Of a stretch of DNA of 64,000 nucleotides, positions 11,701 to 23,296 are shown in pieces (position 1 is the first letter of the stretch; each line of letters opens with the position of its first letter). The stretch covers positions 26,855,811 through 26,919,810 of the forward strand of contig JAAOOA010000006.1 in the NCBI GenBank assembly GCA_012861695.1, given 5' to 3'. Source of the stretch: Trematomus loennbergii. Its lineage: Eukaryota; Chordata; Actinopteri; Perciformes; Nototheniidae. A model generated the notes under the pieces. It saw only the letters and a list, made by a program, of their open reading frames with translations. It was not told the DNA's origin and made no database searches. The translations under genes and the position numbers were made by a program.

Positions 11701-13756
11701 AGTGTAGGACCATACCTATATAAGCCTGACGTCAGGACAGTGTTCAAATCTGGATCAGTTTTTATCAGATCCGTTGCAGCCCCTTTTTTAGAGATTTGGG
11801 TATGGAGGAAAATAGAGAGGGTTGTGTTTTCTGACACTTGGTGAGTTCCCTGGAACACCGGGGGACAAAAGTGCATTTTGCATGATAGGTCCCCTTTAAT
11901 GCAAGAGCTTTAAAGGGGCCCTATCATGCTTTTTAGGGGTTTCCCGTTCCAGTAGTGTGTTATATACCGTAGGTGTTTGTGCATGTAAATGGTCTGCAAA
12001 GGCTAAATTCCACTTTTTCTCTTTCATATTTATATTTTAAACAAATGCCATGATCTGGTTTTTGCTTTGTTTATTTATTGGTTACATAACCTTTTAAACC
12101 CTTTTTTCAGGCTTACCTGGAGGCTTTCTATAAGTTCTGCTCCAACCTCGGAGGAACCACGGCTGACACCATGTGTCCCATCCTGGAGGTGAGTCTCTGC
12201 CTTGTTTATTTATATAAATAAACAAACACACATGCACCTACACACACTCAGACACTTCTGGCTAATTTTAACATCTGCTACGTCGTAAGTGCTTTTTAAA
12301 GGTTGTAATTATGTCCAACTTATTTTAGGCTTACTAATTACTGTGTAGATAAAAATGCTAAGTGTTTTTGGCCGTGGAATAAAGTAGAGGCTCAGTCAGT
12401 CACTCGTTGTTGCTCCACTTACATTCTACTTGTTGCTGCAGTTCGAGGCCGACAGGAGGGCCTTCATCATCACTATCAACTCGTTCGGCACAGAGCTGTC
12501 CAAGGAGGACCGCGCCAAGCTCTTCCCCCACTGCGGCAAGCTTTACCCAGAAGGCCTTGCTCAGCTGGCCCGGGCAGATGACTACGAGCAGGTCAAGGCC
12601 GTCGCTGATTTCTATCCTGTAAGTCCAAAAGCCAGCTGCCTGCTGAGATCCCCACAAACCAATCAAATATAAAATGTCTGTTTTTGGAACAGTCCATCCC
12701 TTTTTAAATCAGACAATTTGTTCCCTCTAGTATCTCCATCTCCCCGTTTATTACTCACTTCACTGCTAATATCTCTGACCCTCATGTCCTCAGGAATACA
12801 AGCTGCTGTTCGAAGGTGCGGTAGCAACCCAGGCGACAAAACACTGGAGGACCGATTCTTTGAGCATGAGGTGAGACACACGTTATCAGACATAAACTCA
12901 ATCCCATCTGGAGAAGTGACTTAAACCTTCTCCAAAAGCATCCACATCAGAAAAGGCTTCAATGTACACTGGGAACATTTCAAAAGTGTGTGGTTAAAAA
13001 GCATAAATGCATTACACAGATATTTAGATAAGAGAAGCTTTGTGGCTGTGCTTGAATAGGACCACCTTTTGTTGCTGCTGACTTTCTCTGACCTGCTGAC
13101 CTTCTGTCATCAGGCGTTTTATGTTTAAAATATATACATATATTTTTGAATTGTCTGTTTCCAGTGATGTATCCCTGCACAAAACCACAAACACAGTTTG
13201 TACGTGTGAAGACACTCAGATCTTTTTTAATTCATTAGAAAATAAGTAGAAGTAAATATAGATAATTATATTCTGAAAATTGTATTTGATGGGCAAAACC
13301 TTTTTATTAATATGAATAAATTGCAAAACAAACATTCTGGGTATGTATTTTACAAATGATGATCAACAAATATACAGTGTGACATTTCATAACTGAATAT
13401 CAACTTGTCATGTGGACAAAACTTGTGTTTCTAAAAAAACAAAACAATTTGTATTTTGGCATTTTTGTCCTGCAATTCTTCATCAGCTGGATATTGATTT
13501 ATATTCGCAATAAGCCAAAAATAAAACTATAATTGTCATTGTGAGCACTGTGGTGCTTTTACACTCATCTTCCTCCTCCTCTTCCTCCCTTCAGGTGAAG
13601 CTGAACAAACTGGCTTTTCTCAACCAGTTCCACTTCAGCGTCTTCTACGCCTACGTCAAGCTGAAGGAGCAGGAGTGCAGGAACATCGTGTGGATCGCCG
13701 AGTGCATCGCCCAGCGGCACCGCACCAAGATCGACAACTACATTCCTATCTTTTGA
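8747..13756 (+). CDS. atp6v0d1: V-type proton ATPase subunit d1 (V0 sector)
   Basis: Subunit d of the membrane V0 sector couples the rotor ring to the central stalk in the proton pump that acidifies lysosomes, endosomes and vesicles. Eight exons: 8747-8873, 9848-10019, 11213-11391, 11541-11620, 12111-12188, 12442-12618, 12794-12870 and 13595-13756. All have GT/AG junctions and matching phases except exon 7. The protein starts [19 protein letters not shown] and ends [13 protein letters not shown]. It should be 350 residues, against about 351 for vertebrate subunit d1, and is near-identical to that family throughout. Exon 7 has 77 nt where 78 are expected: after LLFEGA a G is missing around 12820, which shifts the frame until the end of the exon and beyond. 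An assembly error is likelier than a real null allele in such an essential gene. The next gene downstream in the same orientation is foxr1-like. Confidence 0.95.
8874..9847 (+). other. atp6v0d1 intron 1
   Basis: Nearly 1 kb between donor GAAG|GTGAGT and acceptor CTTGCAG|ATCTG. It contains several short GCTAGC/AGCTAA repeats near 8890-9175. No coding exon or recognised transposon was seen. Confidence 0.6.
10808..11042. mobile_element. MITE in atp6v0d1 intron 2 (GGTAGGTAAG family, copy 1)
   Basis: Starts AAAAGTAGGGTAGGTAAG and ends near its reverse complement (TTACCTACCCCACCTTTT). The inner ~130 bp, including GGCTTCCACAGATGAAATAT and GCTATCGGGATGTTAAGAGC, match the element at 18641-19031. There is no ORF. 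The transposon class is uncertain because the target duplication is not clear. Confidence 0.65.
11665..11899. mobile_element. TTAA-flanked MITE in atp6v0d1 intron 4, plus a partial second copy
   Basis: TTAAAGTGGACCTCTCATGC at the left and GCATGATAGGTCCCCTTTAA at the right are inverted repeats bounded by TTAA. Immediately after it (about 11910-12010) another terminus, TTTAAAGGGGCCCTATCATGC, begins, followed by GTTATATACCGTAGG, and has no matching right end. These resemble Kolobok- or piggyBac-type MITEs of fish. Non-coding. Confidence 0.65.
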
Positions 13757-14935
13757 GCCTTCTCTTCCTCCTCCCTTTTTCCTTCTTCCTGTCATTTCAT
13801 TCAGTCGTACGTCTTGAACATTGTCTCGCAGTCCCACCTGGGTGTTAAGGATTCTGATGCTCTGATGTTAAAGGTTCTGCATTCTTCACTCGCAGGTGTT
13901 AATTGATTCCAGGCATCCGAATCTCCTGTTGTTGCGGGAGTTCTAGCAAAGGCTCACAAAGTTAAACGCCTAATCAACCTAAATTTGAGCTGAAAAATAA
14001 CCAGAAGCAGCTCGGTCCATCAGAGGGGGTTGTTGGTATTATCAGCTCAGCAGATAAAGGATGCAACTCATTTGACTTTCAAACATTTTCCAAGATTGTC
14101 TTAACTTTCTGGCGCCTAGTGTGCTGTTTTAAGTGGCACACTCTCCACTTAACACATCAGCTCGCAAAATACACTAGAAGAAGAATTTGCAATTGACTAC
14201 ATCCACAAAACAAACCTCCAGGACAGAAAAGCCTTGGTTTTATTTGAACTCCCAGCACAACAAACACCAACCATCTTTTTGAGATCGTGTTAATATCCAG
14301 ACATATGAAGCACTTAAAGGTGCAGTGTAATTTGTATTGTGGATTGACCTTAGGAAATCAGTAAAAGGCAAAAGTTAGGGTTTCAAATTCGAACCTAACA
14401 CGTTCACAGAACTCTAACCTGTCATAAAAACATTCCTTTTCATAGCGTCAGTGTCCACCAGGTTCTGTACAACGTGTATTTATTTCTGTTTTAGTGCTAG
14501 GTTTTGTCAGCATGTCTGATCATTACTGTGGTTTCCTCCCCAAAAAAGTAACGAGTGAAGTGTGTGAGCCCCCCGCCCCCCACCTAATTTGCTGTCTTAA
14601 CTAGATTGTTGTTAGATATAAAAAATACAGCAGCCGAACAGGAGCTTCCAGTCCTCGCCGTCCCTGTTCCTGTTTGAGTTTCTCTGTAAATGAACTGGAA
14701 TGAGGCGAAAATCTTGTGAGTATATGAAAGACTTAACGTTAAGGCTATACAAAGATATATAGATATTTAAAGATGAATATATGATTTTTTTTTTTTTCAT
14801 GCTGTAAAAATTGATCTGTTTCTGTTTCGATCTGTTTCTTACTTGTGAATGTGTACTGTAAATGTGATAACAAAATAAATAGACGAAACTGCACTAATGC
14901 CCCAAGAAATGAATAAAATACACTCATGGGTTGTA
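13757..14935 (+). other. atp6v0d1 3' UTR with two poly(A) signals
   Basis: Sequence after the stop codon has no other coding signal and contains AATAAA at 14874-14879 and again at 14912-14917. The transcript probably ends near 14895-14940, giving a 3' UTR of about 1.15 kb. There is a T run at 14787-14798. Confidence 0.65.
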
Positions 14936-15900
14936 AATATTTTCACAATATTTACAGATGTAGGAAAGAAAGCAATGTGTCAGCAAAAGAAGTAGGAAAG
15001 GGTTATATTCATACATTTGCGTACAATATATAAGACGTGTGTAATTGAAGAGTTGGGTATTGTAACTGTTCAAAAGAAGTAGTAATACAAAAAAAAGTAA
15101 TGAAAAATGTTGTTAACCTGCAGACAAGTGTATTCTTTGCTGCAGATGAGAGCCAGCAGAATGCTGTGTTTGATGGGATGTAAACAGCTCTATGATTAAT
15201 AGAACATGCTGACATGCAGATGTTGAGCAGGTTCACTATTGATCCTCTTAGTTAAGCATGTTGGCATGGCAAAATCTGCTAGTTGAACTACGTTCCCTAG
15301 ATCGCCACCACACATGGCTAACAAAATACAAAACCATATAACCCTAGATTTGAAGGTTCCCGATCACACAAGAAAACAGGACCCGAGTAAAATCCTAAAT
15401 GAAAGCTAGTCAGAGCTGCTTCAGTTTTTATCATAGAGCTCTTCCGTAGCAGTTTCTTTGCAATAAAGTGTCCCGAGAGTGCTCTCTGAACTTTAATGTC
15501 ACAACAATTTAACTGGTTTTATGTTTTTTGAGTAAGTCAATATTTACAAATGGACCTTACTTTCCAGCTGTTCCTGTGTTTTCAACAGCCTCTATCAGTC
15601 TTCCTCAGTAGAGGAAGTTGGTTTAGTTGTCTTGGAGGTGGCATCACCTGAAATCAATCTGGAACATTCACAACAAGGATCTATTTATTAATCAGAGTCA
15701 ATTTAGTTTCAGAATCCTCATTACAATCTTATACTTTTTATTATATGTAACCTATGAAACTTGTTCGGATTTATTAATTGCAAATAGCTTTAGCCTCATA
15801 TCTCCCTGATGATAGAATAAGCTTCAGCACAGGCCGAACTCTTCAGGTCTGATTGAGTCCAATCAGGCTGCTGAGCTCCAGCTGTTGTATCAGCAGCCTG
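14936..15900. other. Intergenic region between atp6v0d1 and the foxr1-like gene
   Basis: About 1 kb of AT-rich DNA with no repeat or conserved coding stretch that I recognise. The foxr1-like promoter must lie in its last few hundred bases. No TATA box stands out. Confidence 0.4.
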
Positions 15901-15953
15901 TCAGTAAAGCGGGGCCTCTTATCAGAGAGATTCTGAACTGAACGCAGAAACCC

Positions 15954-15974
15954 ATGAAAGGCATCAAACCATGA
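15954..15974 (+). promoter_or_regulatory. Six-codon uORF overlapping the foxr1-like start codon
   Basis: An upstream ATG at 15954 opens MKGIKP and stops at the TGA of the ATGA that contains the main ATG (15971). Termination and main initiation therefore overlap by two bases, an arrangement that can permit reinitiation or repress translation. It counts only if the mature 5' UTR includes 15954, which cannot be shown here. Confidence 0.4.
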
Positions 15975-18900
15975 CCTTACAGCTTAAAACCAAAGCCCGA
16001 CTCTTCGACCTGCACTGCTCTGTTGGCCTGACGGACTGGGACATGGACAAGGAGCTGAAACTGGCAACAACCACGGATCAGTTTTACCACGGTGACTGAT
16101 TTCCTTAGCTTCACTGTGGGTGGAAATGTTGCTAATGAATCCAAACGGCACAGTAAACCGCTGAGGAGGATTGTTCATTGTTAAAACTGAATATGAGATG
16201 GCCACTCGGGTGCAAGATGTGCAGATTGTCAGTAAGCATATGTTTGTGTGTCAATTTGTTAATCTATCACTGATGACAGATGACAAACTGAATGATCAAT
16301 ATGTGGTCCAGAGGCCTTCTTCAAGAGCCTCGAGAAGAAAAGACGAATTCATTTGGTACGATAAAACATCAGGTAAGCTCATAAACATTTTTGTTTCTTT
16401 TATAAATGTCTGTAGATTCATCGGCCGATTAAACAGCTGACTGTCTGCTTTATGCAGGATTTACTTTAAAAGCTTTCTACTTTTTTTGTGTTCCTTTTTA
16501 GCACATTTGACTGATATTATGGTATTAGAATGATCCTTTGGTAATGGGTCAGGGTTTCTCACTGTAATGCGTTGTTAGTATACCAGTGGGTTAGAGGAGA
16601 CGTTTTTTGTGGCAAGTATGCTTTTTTGTTAAGCCTTAGCTAGACCCTCCAGAAAAACGCGATTATGCGATCGCATAATTTCCCGCATAATCAGCAAAAT
16701 GGCGCATATTTTTAAAAGGCCGCATATTTATTAAAAGGTCGCATAATTCCCGCATTTTTCCACACAAAATTGAGGGAAAAAAAAGTTAACGTGAAGTAGT
16801 GATGTCATCAGCTCGCGCAGGTAAACAACACCGTAGAGTGAATGTGTGGAACTCACACGAGAGAGAAAAGCAACTAGATCAGCGCCATATAGATTATTAT
16901 AGCCTACTATTATACTATTATTATTATATACTATTATAATTATACTATTATACGGCTCTGACCAAGATGAACAAATCGAATCCATCCCATTTGCCAACGA
17001 ACATTTCTGCGAAAGACCGGGCTAAGCAGTACGCAGATGTCTTGCACGAAAGTGGGGGGATGCTTTCTGCTGCTGCGGCCAAGAAAGTAAAACAACTCAC
17101 GTTCACCGAAGCATCAACCTCCAAAACCGTTTCGAGGGCCACAAGAAACGAGGTGAGTAGCCTACAAGATTGAAGCTGGTCAGATAACGAACGAGTACAT
17201 GAAAACAGAATGAGGCGGAGAAGAGTGTGTGTGTGTGAGAGAGTGATTAAAATAGCCCATATATAAATACATAAATAACACTTTGTGATGTAGCTTGCTT
17301 CTAGTATGCTTGTTTATCATAGGAACTCTTTAAAAGGGCTTCCTTTCATTCAGTAGTAGCCTAGTAACAGGGTGTGGGAGAAGAATCACCTTTTTTCCGC
17401 CTCCCGCATATTTCGCAACTTTTCGCATAAAAACCCCGCATGTTTAATCGCATAATCAAGGATTTTAGCCCGCATAATCAAGGATTTTAGCCCGCGTTTT
17501 CTGGAGGGTCTACTTAGCTAAGAAAATCAACGTCCGTCTGTAAAGACTGTGTTAATGAACTACTTGTCAAGGAAAGAGAGTAGGTGTGTAAATATATTTC
17601 CCAAAAACGTCTCAATAAGACATTTGTTAAACAGATTTCCTCCTGACAAATCATTACCCCCTGATATTCTGAAACATGCTGATTTCACGTAGTGTTTCTA
17701 CTCCCTTCCTCATACTTTTGAGCTTATTTCCCTCTGTTTTCCTGATGAAAATAGTACCAGTTGGACCAATTGAAAATGGATGTTACTTTTTCTTTAAAAA
17801 AAACGCAAAGACTTTCACTGTGTTTAAACTGTGCATTTGATTGTTCTATCCTTCAGACACCTTTGTAAAGCCAAACCTGTGGCTGCTGGTGAATCCCAAT
17901 ATTGCCAGCCCTATCCAGTACGGAGACAATTCAGCAGATCTGCAGACGCCCTGTGAACCTGCTGATGAAATCCAAAAACCACCACGGAACCCAGCAGGGA
18001 CTCGACAACTCGCCACAGAGCTCCACACGTGTGCCCCCCATGGTGCTCCTCTCAAGCACGAGATGCTGCACTCCACTGACTACATGGTATCGTATGCAGT
18101 ACAGACATCACAAATCAAATCCCATCACATGTGTGGTGGTATGGTTAGTTTACTCTCAACAGTCACAGTTAATATTGTGCAACCAGTCTTAAATGTGCCC
18201 TATTATGCTAAAAAACCCAAAAGCATAAAAGGGCCACTTTTAAACTTGTTTTGCAAGGTGAATTAATGTGTTTGTTGTAAAATCTCCAAATAAAGATCAC
18301 ATATTAATATAAGGTGTAAATGTTCAAATCCCTGCCCTGATTTTTTATCCTGGAGCATACCACAAATGCTAATAAAGCATTCATTACATTCATTCAGACA
18401 ACTTGATAGTGTATTATGAATCATAACACCATCTTTTGACCACTAGATCAAGAATGAAGACGTCTCCTGTGCACCAGCCAAGAACAGACGCAAGGGAAGA
18501 ACCCCGAAGACCAGGGTGAGAACACTGGGCTTGGACATGATCCATATTCCTCTAGTGGGGTACAGAGAGCTCTAGGAACTCCTCCCTTTTTTTCTTTCTT
18601 AATTATTAAACCCCCTTAAATATTTTCTCAATAATCATCTAAAGGTAGGGTAGGGTAGGTAAGTTTGAGAAACCGGCTCGAGATCGCTAGAATTTGAAAT
18701 ACACAACCGGAGAAAATCTGCCACTTCCTTATAGAGCCCCTCCTCCAACACACACGAACGCGCACATGACCAATGAGGGCACGAGATAAGTTTGTGCACA
18801 GATGGAAGGCTGACAGGCAGGTAGGCCATCCAGTTATTTTAGCCGGGCCGGCTAAAATGATTGGTCTTGCTTTTTACAGTATTACGGCTTCCACAGATGA

Positions 18901-20524
18901 AATATTTTATGGATTTTTTTGTCAAAGCACTTAAGATATTTATTGCTATCGGGATGTTAAGAGCATTCCATGGAATATAACAAAAAGTGTATCTAGAGCC
19001 GGTTTCTCAAACTTACCTACCCTACCTTTAATATGACTGATTGGTTTTACACATTTCATATATGTGACTTACCTGTTCACTTTTCCATAGCTTGAAATTG
19101 TCTGGACGCTGTTTGAAAAGGTTGACATTTGAAGGGCTTAAAATATCCTTGAGGAATACATATTTTCCTTAAGATCTGTAAGGTTGACGTTGCACAAGTT
19201 TGTTTCCCCGGTTTCTGAAATGTGTCATTCATGTGCACAGTCACAAGGATTAATGGCTTTAAATTAGTGTTCTACTTGCCTCCAGGACAGTAGGACCCTG
19301 AAGCCAGGATGCTGGCCTCGTCCACCTGTGAACTACTGCATCCTCATCGCATTGGCGCTCAAGAGCAGCCATACTGGGAGCCTCAAAGTCCAGCAGATTT
19401 ACAACTTCACCAGGTCAGAACTTGATAGTTTGGTAAAACACACACACACACAACAGGTTCATATAAAGATTTGTAGTCTAGTCCCATTAGGGTATACAAC
19501 ATTCTGTAGATTAACAGAGGGCACCTTATCGTATATTTTTTAAGGAAACCTATTATGCAAATTTTTCAGTTCATAATTGCATTTGTTATCTCTACTGTGA
19601 CATGTCTCCATGCTTTAATGTTCAAAAAGGTCTTAGTGATGTCACTATGTAACAAAGGTGTCCAATGGGGGCCTTTCATCCGGGGGGGAAGAGTGTGGGA
19701 GAGAAACTCCCTCTGGAGTGAACTTTTTGGTATTTTAGCCTTTGCAGACCATTTACATGCACCCAAACCTACAGTATACGACACACTACAGGAAAGGGAA
19801 ACTCCAAAAAGCATGAGTAGATTAAAGGCAAACTCTTCCGAAATGTCTGTCTCCTCTCTTTTTTTCTTTTTTCAAGTGTCTTTGTGTTATGTGCAATACT
19901 CAAGTTGCATTGGAGTGTTCCTCATATCCCCCCTATTTCCACAGAGAGCACTTCCCATTCTTTCAGACTGCCCCAGATGGCTGGAAGAACACCATCAGAC
20001 ACAACCTGTGCTTCAACAACAGCTTCCGCAAAACCTGCAACCAGCTGTGCCGAGATGGCAAGAGGAAGTCGTGTTTCTGGCACCTGACTCTGGACGGCCA
20101 CCGTCGGCTGAAGGACGAGATTCGCACGTTGACGGGAGAATCCTTCAAGCAGCTGGAGAAGAGCATGTCCCGCCCAGGTATTTGTGATGACATGTATTCT
20201 AATTTAACTTTAAGACAACCAACATTTCAGATTCCCTACAACAGCCAGTAACTTCAGCTCTCACTGCTTTAGTAAATTAATGCTAGTAAACAGAGGACTT
20301 TATTAAGTGATAAGATGTTGCTTATTATTCATTTGGTTAAACAATTTTCTACAGAATACCTTGTTCGGTGGTGTAACAAAGTTGATAAAATTTAGCTTTT
20401 TAGGGTTTCAATGTGTCACAAAGATGGTATTATAATGTTTAAATATTAAGACCTTTTTAAGTGAGATGCTAACAGCTGTTTTCTTTTTGTTTCAGATGTA
20501 ATTCAGAGTTTATTTGCAGTGTAA
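15971..20524 (+). CDS. foxr1: Forkhead box R1-like transcription factor
   Basis: Nuclear DNA-binding protein of the FOXR group; fish foxr1 is known mainly from ovary and early embryo. Six exons: 15971-16091, 17857-18086, 18447-18515, 19286-19413, 19945-20177 and 20496-20524. All junctions are GT/AG and phases agree, giving 269 residues. The N-terminal half has the FOXR-type motif [13 protein letters not shown] (exon 2). Exon 3 is basic ([12 protein letters not shown]). The forkhead domain runs from about residue 150 ([18 protein letters not shown]) to about 245. Its recognition helix reads [15 protein letters not shown], with Cys where most forkheads have Ser. The tail after [12 protein letters not shown] is short and ends in the last exon as [10 protein letters not shown] poly(A) signal AATAAA is at 20535-20540. 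FOXR1 rather than FOXR2 is inferred because fish generally carry foxr1. Confidence 0.85.
16641..17512 (+). mobile_element. hAT-like element with CGGBP1-type transposase scrap, in foxr1 intron 1
   Basis: TAGACCCTCCAGAAAAACGC at the left and GCGTTTTCTGGAGGGTCTA at the right form inverted repeats. CTTAGC flanks both sides (16635-16640, 17513-17518), and the match extends to 8 bp (CTTAGCTA) if the element is taken to start at G16643. Subterminal DNA has repeated CGCATAAT motifs. Inside, plus-strand 16967-17173 reads [18 protein letters not shown] joined to [17 protein letters not shown]. This resembles CGGBP1-like hAT-derived proteins with the zinc finger between these two parts deleted. Non-autonomous. 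Confidence 0.7.
18641..19031. mobile_element. MITE in foxr1 intron 3 (GGTAGGTAAG family, copy 2)
   Basis: Left end AAAGGTAGGGTAGGGTAGG and right end CTTACCTACCCTACCTTT are inverted repeats. Just inside them, GAGAAACCGGCTCGAG and GAGCCGGTTTCTC are also inverted. It shares its core with the shorter element at 10808-11042 but carries an extra ~150 bp with AACACACACGAACGCGCAC. No ORF. Confidence 0.7.
19540..19825. mobile_element. TTAA-flanked MITE in foxr1 intron 4
   Basis: Bounded by TTAA at both ends, starting TTAAGGAAACCTATTATGC and ending with GCATGAGTAGATTAA, a weak inverted match. Internal sequence such as TGCAGACCATTTACATGCAC resembles, in inverse, the partial element near 11980. Belongs with the TTAA-target MITEs of this window; old and degraded. 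Confidence 0.5.
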
Positions 20525-20540
20525 ATCAATGCATAATAAA

Positions 20541-21616
20541 ACCTTCTATATGGAAAGTATCTGTATTTTTTTCAGTTATGCTGTGTACATTTATGAATGC
20601 ATTTTGTTTATTTCTTTACATGCATTGATAGCATGTTGATGTACTTATGTTACACAAATTGCAGTCATATGAGCACAACTCAAAGAAAGTGAACTGTAGC
20701 ACATCCTACATTTCAATGTTAGGAGGACAAAATACTAACATTCCTTATGTTTGAATGCTTTACTAGCTTGAATATATTTGGGCTGTGCAACTTTTAACAT
20801 TCTTTGAAATATAGGCATGAATCCCATTATTGCCTTCAATTAACTAAAAAGATGATGTCATCATTAGACAATCTGATTATGGTGGTTGGTGCTCCTTTTT
20901 TAGAACGACGAGTCCGCAAGCAACATCTTATGTGCATAATAAATCACTGTCGAAAATATGAATTATTTCAGACTCGTCTCGTCTTGAAAAGGCGTCTCTG
21001 TATTCAACAAAGCTAAGTTTTGTTTTTTTCCAACACTTAGTGTAAATCTTCACTCTGTGAGTTAGGACAGGATCAGGATTATAATGACAACATGGCTACC
21101 TTTCAGCTAGCCGACAGCTGGCATAGTTTAATACAGCAACCTTACAACTTGAGAGACGCAGGACTTTTGATAAATAATTATATACGATTTTAACTATTCC
21201 AATATGTAGTGCACAACTAATAACAAACCTTTCTGATCAGGCATAACAGCACAGTACAACAGTTAAAAAATAAACCCATTACTACCTCCATTAGACAAAC
21301 TATTGAAAACATTCAATACAAATGTATGTACTTAAATAACCCTAACCATGTTAGTCATTAACTGGCCTAACCTTACCTAAGACATATGATAAATAAAATC
21401 ATTTTGTGATGTGGTAACTTCCTAGAGTGGTAAAATAAAATCCACTCATTGTGCTCTAAACAACCCTGCATGTATTCTGATAAGCCTTCAAATCAGGTCA
21501 CTCACTTGACTGTGGATTTTAAATGATATGTTTTTAAAAACCGTAAGACTTCTTGATTTTGAATTGTAAAATTACTGCTTTACTTCTCTGCTTCCTCGTG
21601 TCCCTTGAGCAGAATA
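20541..21616. other. Intergenic, AT-rich, nothing recognised
   Basis: After the foxr1-like poly(A) signal there is about 1 kb with no coding signal, known repeat or clear regulatory element. Short reading frames here have no family features. Confidence 0.5.
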
Positions 21617-23060
21617 TACAGCGGCAATAAAAAGTATGTGAACCCTCTGGAGTGTCCTGGTTTAATGCATGAATTGGTCATTAAAAGTGATCTTCACCAA
21701 AGTCACAAGTATAGACAAACACAATGTTAATAACACACACACATTTATAAGCTTTCATGGTTTTATTGAACACACCCATTAAACATTAGAAGTGCTGGTG
21801 GTAAAAGTAAGTGAACCCTTGGATGTAATAACTGGTTAAACTTCCTTCTGCAGTAATAACCTCAAACAAACACTTCGGTAGCTCTAGATCAGACCTGCAC
21901 AACGTTCAGGAGACACTTTGGACCATGCTTCCCCAGAACTGCTTCAGTTCAGACATATTGTCAGGACGTCTGGTGTGAACGGCTCTCTTGAGGTCATTCC
22001 ACTGCATCTCTATCTGGATAAGGTCTGAACTCTGACTGGTCCATTAAAAGGCAGATTTTGACTTTGGCCCCATATTTGATAAATAATTTATTATTATTTA
22101 TAGATAAATAATTTAACTTATCGAGTACTAACCCAAAATCAACCAAAACATGATCGTAGGTCTTCTGAGATGATTTTTTTATAAGCATGATCAACAGATG
22201 CTTCGAACAATACTTCCAATCTTGTTTCAATGATTAAAATTAGGTTTGATACGATACGATATTACTTTATTTGTCAGATCAAGTCTGAAATTTGACTTGC
22301 GTCACAGCAGCTCCATGTCCAACATCAACAGACAAATATCCAGACACAAATACATGAAACACAAACAAACATTTAACATAACAGCACAATCAGTGAGAGA
22401 AAACATGCTCAAAGAGCCTTCAGCGTGCATTTGATCTGGGATTCAGCTCTGTATTTACTGAGAGTATTGACTGGTGCACAAAGGAGTGCTTCAGTCTGAC
22501 CTTATTGAATCGTGGGACCCTGTATCTCCGATTAGATGGTAGCAGTTCATATTCACTGTTCAGAACATGGTTTGGGTCAGAGATGATGTTGGACAGCCTC
22601 ACTAGGTTGTTATGATAGGCTGAGTCTCTGACAGGGTTGACCAACAATCTTTGAGCAGATTTTTAACAGGTGGAGCAGTTTTGATTTTAAAGCTGCTGAC
22701 AAACATTTGTACCAGGTAGTATTGCAGTACTGTAGAATGGACATGATCACAGATGTAAAGAACAACAGAAGAATTCTTTGCTCGCCCCAAAAGACCTAAA
22801 ACGGCGGAGAAAATAAATTCTTTGTTTTGATAACTACTAAGTCAGTTGTTGTAAAAGTCGGGGTTCACATTTTCCAACCTACACTGTGAATGTTTAAACA
22901 ATGTTTTCAATATAGATAAGAACAAACCCAATAATGTGTGTGCTATCAGTTGAACAGATTCTGTTTATTCATTATTGTAACTTAGGTGAAGATCAGACAA
23001 TTTTTTGGAAAAGACTTTTACATAAATGCAGGTTATTCCAAAGGGTTCACTTTCCACTGA
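21617..23060 (-). mobile_element. Tc1/mariner-like remnant, interrupted
   Basis: Left end TACAGCGGCAATAAAAAGTA followed by TGTGAACCC is a typical Tc1-like terminus. The next ~400 bp (TCTGCAGTAATAACCTCAA, GGTGTGAACGGCTCTCTTGAG) match degraded transposase of that family read on the minus strand. A likely right end is at 22840-23060 (GGGTTCACATTTTCC, then CCAAAGGGTTCACTTTCCACT). The middle is replaced by a LINE fragment (22236-22830). Dead. Confidence 0.6.
22236..22830 (-). mobile_element. LINE fragment, C-terminus of reverse transcriptase ORF
   Basis: Minus-strand translation contains YELLPSNRRYRVPRFNKVRL followed by HSFVHQSILSVN. This resembles the C-terminal tail of ORF2 in jockey/CR1-superfamily LINEs of fish. 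Upstream residues (LVQMFVSSFKI, LLKDCWSTLSET) are in shifted frames. The end near 22247-22262 has the short repeat GATACGATACGAT, as expected for a LINE 3' end. It is inserted into, or has replaced, the Tc1-like element. Confidence 0.55.
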
Positions 23061-23134
23061 ATCTAGAAGTCAAAGTAGAGTAAATCTCTGCTTCATTTGC
23101 CAACAGTCAAATAGTGCGAAGCCACAGGGATTGG

Positions 23135-23296
23135 ACAGTTTATATAAGTGTGTCTGATAGGCAAATGGTTGTTCTGATCTGTCGAACTGGAAGATTGTTG
23201 ATGTTCAGCTGGACGTTGGTCGCTCATCGAGCAGTCGGGTGATTCTAACGGAGGACGTCACAGCACTGGAGACAGCTAAACAAGCATCGATACAGG
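23135..23296 (+). promoter_or_regulatory. TATA promoter and noncoding exon 1 of lectin copy 1
   Basis: TATATAAG lies at 23141, and a 5' exon ends with CATCGATACAG|GTAACTCTG at about 23295. The block is highly similar to 30775-30940 upstream of the intact lectin, including GATCAGCTGGACGTTGGTCG-like and TCATCGAGCAG segments. The promoter region has therefore outlasted the coding part. Confidence 0.6.

Noticed and set aside
17841..18266. Extended frame across foxr1 exon 2
   Set aside because: The frame matches the exon, but the true exon is bounded by the acceptor at 17856 and donor at 18087; the rest is intron read-through.
19555..20187. 210-codon frame overlapping foxr1 exon 5
   Set aside because: It reads through an intronic MITE and then the forkhead exon in the wrong frame.
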